A DNA stretch of 43,669 bases from Streptomyces sp. ISL-11 (GTDB taxonomy: Bacteria; Actinomycetota; Actinomycetes; Streptomycetales; Streptomycetaceae): contig NZ_JAGGOL010000095.1 of assembly GCF_018614525.1 (NCBI RefSeq), positions 1 to 43,669 of the forward strand, read 5' to 3'. The notes under the pieces were generated by a model. It did no database searches. It was not told where the DNA came from and worked only from the letters and a program-made list of their open reading frames with translations. Of the stretch, positions 41,006 through 43,669 are shown piece after piece. The stretch's first letter is position 1. Every line of letters starts with the position of its first letter. The translations under genes and the position numbers were made by a program.

Positions 41006-42328
41006 ATGCTCGAACAGCCGTCCTTCGGACGACGGCTCAGGCAACTGAGAACCGAGCGCGGCCTCTCCCAGGCCGCGCTCGTCGGTGACGGGATGTCCAC
41101 CGGCTATCTGTCCCGCCTGGAGTCCGGCGCCCGGCAGCCGACCGAACGGGCCGTCGCCTTCCTCTCCGAACGGCTCGGCGTGAAGCCCTCCGACTTCACC
41201 GAGCCGAGGGCCGGTTCCCTGGCCCAGGCCCTCACCGTCGCGACGTCCGCGGAGACGGACGACGCCATCCTGGCCCTGGCCGGCACCCTGGGACGGGGCC
41301 GCGAGGAGGACCGGGCGCTGCGCTGGCAGGCCCTGTGGCTGCTGGCCCGGACGAAGCGCAAGCACGGCGAACGCGCGGAGGAGCTCGGCCACCTGGAGGA
41401 GCTGGTCGAGCTCGGCGACGAGCTCGGCCTCCCCGAACTGCGCGCCCGCGCTTGCACCCAGCTCGCCCAGTGCCTGCGCTCGATGGGCGACATCGCCCGC
41501 GCTGCCGAGATCGCGGCGGCCGCGTACCGCATCGCCCGCGACAGCGCGTCGTCCGTGCGCGACACGGCGGGCGCCCTGCTGGCACTGGTGTCCGTGGAAG
41601 CCGAGGCCGGCCGGCTGCCGGACGCCCGGGCGCACGCGGACGAACTGTGCGAGCTGACACGCGAGCTGACCGGTCCGCTCCCCATCGAGGCCATGTGGAC
41701 CGCCTCGACCGTGCGCTTCCGCCAGGGCGACCACGCGGCGGCCCGGGAACTGCTCGAACTGGCCCTGGAGCGCATGAGCAGCCACGACGGCCTGCTGCTG
41801 TGGATGCGCCTGCGGCTGGCCGCGGCCTCCCTCTATCTCCAGCTCTCGCCACCCGCCACGGAGGCCGCGCGCGGCCGGCTGGAGGAGGTCGAGCCCGTCC
41901 TCGGCCTGATCGGCACCGCCCTGCACTGCCAGGAACTGGTCACCCTCCAGGCCCATCTCGCCTTCCACGAAGGCCGTTTCGAGGACGCGCGCTCTCTGCA
42001 CGACAGCCTGCAGAGCACGAAGGTGCGCCTGACGTTCCGCGACCGCGTCAGACTCGCCGTCCTGTACAACCGGCTCCTCGCCCACGAGGGCCGCATCGAC
42101 GAGGCCACGGACAACCTCCGGACCCTGGGCGACCAGACCCACCTGGGCTCGAACATCGACCTGGCGGCGGAGATCTGGCGCGTCCTGGCGGAAATCCTCT
42201 CCGCGGACCGACTGCCGGCCCGGGCCACGCCGACCGCGGACGGGACGAGGGTGGAAGAGGCGAGGAAGGACGAGGCGACCGGGACGGTCCCGGGAACGAC
42301 GACGACCGCGCCCAGCGGCGTGACCTGA
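41006..42328 (+). CDS. XRE-family regulator with TPR-like sensor domain
   Basis: A 440-aa regulator. An N-terminal XRE helix-turn-helix (FGRRLRQLRTERGLSQAALV, then STGYLSRLESGARQPTERAVAFLSERLGV) covers residues about 7-60. The rest, to about 405, is a run of alpha-helical repeats resembling TPRs (for example ARACTQLAQCLRSMGDIARAAEIAAAAYRIA and LVTLQAHLAFHEGRFEDARSLHDSL), followed by a charged tail. HTH plus TPR is the layout of peptide-binding RRNPP-type regulators, and TPR-linked XRE proteins are common pathway regulators in Streptomyces. ATG 41006 has GGGGA upstream. It is divergent from a small secreted-peptide gene. Confidence 0.92.
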   Translation: MLEQPSFGRRLRQLRTERGLSQAALVGDGMSTGYLSRLESGARQPTERAVAFLSERLGVKPSDFTEPRAGSLAQALTVATSAETDDAILALAGTLGRGREEDRALRWQALWLLARTKRKHGERAEELGHLEELVELGDELGLPELRARACTQLAQCLRSMGDIARAAEIAAAAYRIARDSASSVRDTAGALLALVSVEAEAGRLPDARAHADELCELTRELTGPLPIEAMWTASTVRFRQGDHAAARELLELALERMSSHDGLLLWMRLRLAAASLYLQLSPPATEAARGRLEEVEPVLGLIGTALHCQELVTLQAHLAFHEGRFEDARSLHDSLQSTKVRLTFRDRVRLAVLYNRLLAHEGRIDEATDNLRTLGDQTHLGSNIDLAAEIWRVLAEILSADRLPARATPTADGTRVEEARKDEATGTVPGTTTTAPSGVT

Positions 42329-42391
42329 AACCGGCCACCGGTCCGGGGCCGTACCGGGCGGCATTGTCAGACCCTCCGCTAGCGTCCGTAT

Positions 42392-42628
42392 GTGACTTCA
42401 GAGATCGCATACGCGCACGGCGACGCGACCCGGCCCTCCGGACCGGGCAACAAGATCATTGCCCATGTCTGCAACGACATCGGCGGATGGGGTGCGGGGT
42501 TCGTCGTGGCCGTGTCCCGGCGGTGGCCACAGCCCGAGGCCGCCTACCGCCGCTGGTACCGCGAACGCGCCACGAGCGGCTTCGCCTTGGGAGCGGTCCA
42601 GCTCGTCCAGGTCGAGAGCGGCCTGTGA
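42392..42628 (+). pseudogene. Truncated macro-domain protein
   Basis: Seventy-eight residues match the N-terminal part of an ADP-ribose-binding macro domain: GDATRPSGPGNKIIAHVCNDIGGWGAGFVVAVSRRWPQPEAAYRRW, then LGAVQLVQVE, where the frame stops. Intact members are about twice as long. Downstream, another frame continues with LITQLAGVDPHRPAVP, resembling the next block, so a frameshift around 42625 is likely. The GTG start with TAGCGT at 42380-42385 could make a leaderless transcript. Probably non-functional and outside the cluster. Confidence 0.7.
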
Positions 42629-43082
42629 CGGCCGGCTGATCACACAGCTCGCCGGTGTCGACCCCCACCGGCCCGCGGTTCCGCAGGGCTGTGGCCAGGC
42701 ACTGGTACGGCGGCGGCCGTGGCCATGGAGTCGAGAAGACGGCAGGCCGCCGCGTAGTTGTCGACAAGGGCCGCGGCGGTCCACTGCGTTCCGTCCCACT
42801 CAGCGATCAGCCGGGGTAGCTCGGGGAACAGGCGCGCGGCCCTCTGCCTGCGAATGGCGCAATGTGAACGCCCGCCACCCCGATGTACTCGCAGCTCAGC
42901 GCCGCGAACGCGCTCGGATCCGCAGCGAAAAGGGCATCCGCTGGGGCGGCAGACCAGCCCTCGCCTCACGATCGAACAACTCGGCGAATTGTCGCGCTTG
43001 ACGGAGCGACGAGAGGACAACGTGCGGGACCGGGCGTGATCATGGTGGACCTACCCGGTCGCACGGCGAAAGACTCGCGGGC
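42629..43082. other. Region of gene remnants
   Basis: A 454-bp stretch without an intact gene. It starts with the out-of-frame rest of the macro-domain gene. On the minus strand about 42710-42840 a fragment LFPELPRLIAEWDGTQWTAA followed by DNYAAACRLL reads like real protein but has no proper start or end. On the plus strand about 42870-42960 another short protein-like piece (ARHPDVLAAQRRERARIRSEK) occurs. This looks like decayed genes at the cluster border. Confidence 0.45.
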
Positions 43083-43571
43083 ATGGTGACTCTGCGGGTT
43101 CTCACGACAGACGACTGGCCGTTGTGGCGAACACTCCGCCTTGCGGCGCTGACGGATGCACCGAGCGCATTCAAAGTCCGGCTCGCCGCCTGGGACAAAG
43201 GCGAAGAAGGACGCTGGCATGCCCGTCTGGAGCTTCCCGGCGCCTACCACGTTGCCGCACTGGTGAACGGGCGCGCCGTTGGCATGGCCAGCGGCCTTCC
43301 CGGCGCCGCTGACATCAGGGAGTTGAGGTCCGTCTGGGTCAGCAGTGAGGCGCGAGGCCGTGGAATCGGTAACCGGCTGATTACGGCAATTGAGACCTGG
43401 GCTCTGGGATCGGGCGGAGCAGCCTTGAAGCTCGCCGTGCTCCCGGGCAACGAGCCCGCCATCGCCTTCTACCGGCGCAACGGGTTCATAGCCACGGGAG
43501 AGCCCGGCGACGTGCTGCCCGATGGGACGACCAGGGAACAGGTAATGGTGAAGCCACTTCCCCGGGCCTGA
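43083..43571 (+). CDS. GNAT-family N-acetyltransferase
   Basis: A 162-aa single-domain GNAT protein: LRVLTTDDWPLWRTLRLAALTDAPSAF at the N-terminus, acetyl-CoA motif A LRSVWVSSEARGRGIGNRLITAIETWA (about residues 80-106), and motif B LAVLPGNEPAIAFYRRNGFI. The substrate is unknown. It is separate from the biosynthetic genes, follows a decayed region and is likely a general-metabolism gene. Ninety-eight bases remain after it with no feature that I can support. Confidence 0.9.
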   Translation: MVTLRVLTTDDWPLWRTLRLAALTDAPSAFKVRLAAWDKGEEGRWHARLELPGAYHVAALVNGRAVGMASGLPGAADIRELRSVWVSSEARGRGIGNRLITAIETWALGSGGAALKLAVLPGNEPAIAFYRRNGFIATGEPGDVLPDGTTREQVMVKPLPRA

Positions 43572-43669
43572 TCTGCAGGCTTGATCCACTCCAGGGAAAC
43601 CGTCCGGGGCCGGCCACCGCCCTTCCGGCGAAGCTTCCCAGTCAGAGCACTAAATGATGTCCCGTAAGC

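Noticed and set aside
1..43669. tRNA, rRNA, CRISPR array, phage attachment site or transposase
   Set aside because: No cloverleaf-like sequences, spaced short repeats, integrase or transposase frames were seen on either strand by eye.

Overview
The window is high-GC actinobacterial DNA, most likely Streptomyces. It has strong G/C third-position bias, GTG starts, Shine-Dalgarno sites and long runs of overlapping genes. Almost all of it (about 8-42328) reads as one non-ribosomal peptide (NRPS) gene cluster that also makes an unusual diamino acid on an amino-group carrier protein (AmCP, LysW type). The right edge (42392-43669) holds a broken macro-domain gene, remnants and an ordinary acetyltransferase, so the cluster probably ends near 42.3 kb. 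The left edge is cut just after a complete APS kinase gene, so further genes may lie outside.

Left arm. APS kinase and a sulfotransferase (minus strand) diverge from a tight plus-strand operon: AmCP (LysW), LysX-like ligase, LysY/ArgC-like reductase, LysZ/ArgB-like kinase, LysK-like M20 hydrolase, and a transketolase split into two subunits. This set matches the known route in azinomycin and vazabitide producers to 2,6-diamino-5,7-dihydroxyheptanoic acid (DADH), the precursor of the 1-azabicyclo[3.1.0]hexane (aziridine) amino acid. The sulfation genes fit aziridine closure by sulfate elimination. The operon continues into a Cy-A(MT)-PCP NRPS whose pocket reads as cysteine, a free carrier protein, a type II thioesterase and a LysE-family exporter. 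A strong hairpin at 13829-13858 ends it.

Middle. On the minus strand are two NRPS genes: C-A-PCP, then C-A-PCP-C-A(Thr)-PCP-TE. They are followed by an MFS exporter and a VOC-family protein. The first two modules carry nearly identical adenylation cores of visibly lower GC, so they should use the same, unidentified, amino acid. A TIR-domain gene and a DUF1876 gene sit between this block and the next.

Right arm. A minus-strand operon of ten genes, each overlapping the next after the first two, runs from MbtH (38384) down to an ATP-grasp ligase (28169). It encodes MbtH, a valine-type A-PCP protein, a P450, an M20 hydrolase, a GNAT protein, a beta-sandwich-like unknown, a BtrH-like acyltransferase, a DegT-type aminotransferase, a free PCP and the ATP-grasp ligase. 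The last genes resemble the BtrH/BtrI/BtrJ logic of butirosin. Upstream lie a hotdog-like unknown, an atypical LuxR-type response regulator, a small predicted secreted peptide with two IDWP motifs, and a divergent XRE-TPR regulator. The promoters of the two big minus-strand operons share the element GTGGACGCG-N19-TAGCNT, which suggests co-regulation.

Working model (inference): AmCP, transketolase and aminotransferase make DADH; PAPS and the sulfotransferase activate it for aziridine closure; the amino acid enters a peptide with Val, Cys (cyclised), two copies of an unknown residue and Thr. LysE and MFS proteins export the product, and a peptide-XRE pair may control expression.
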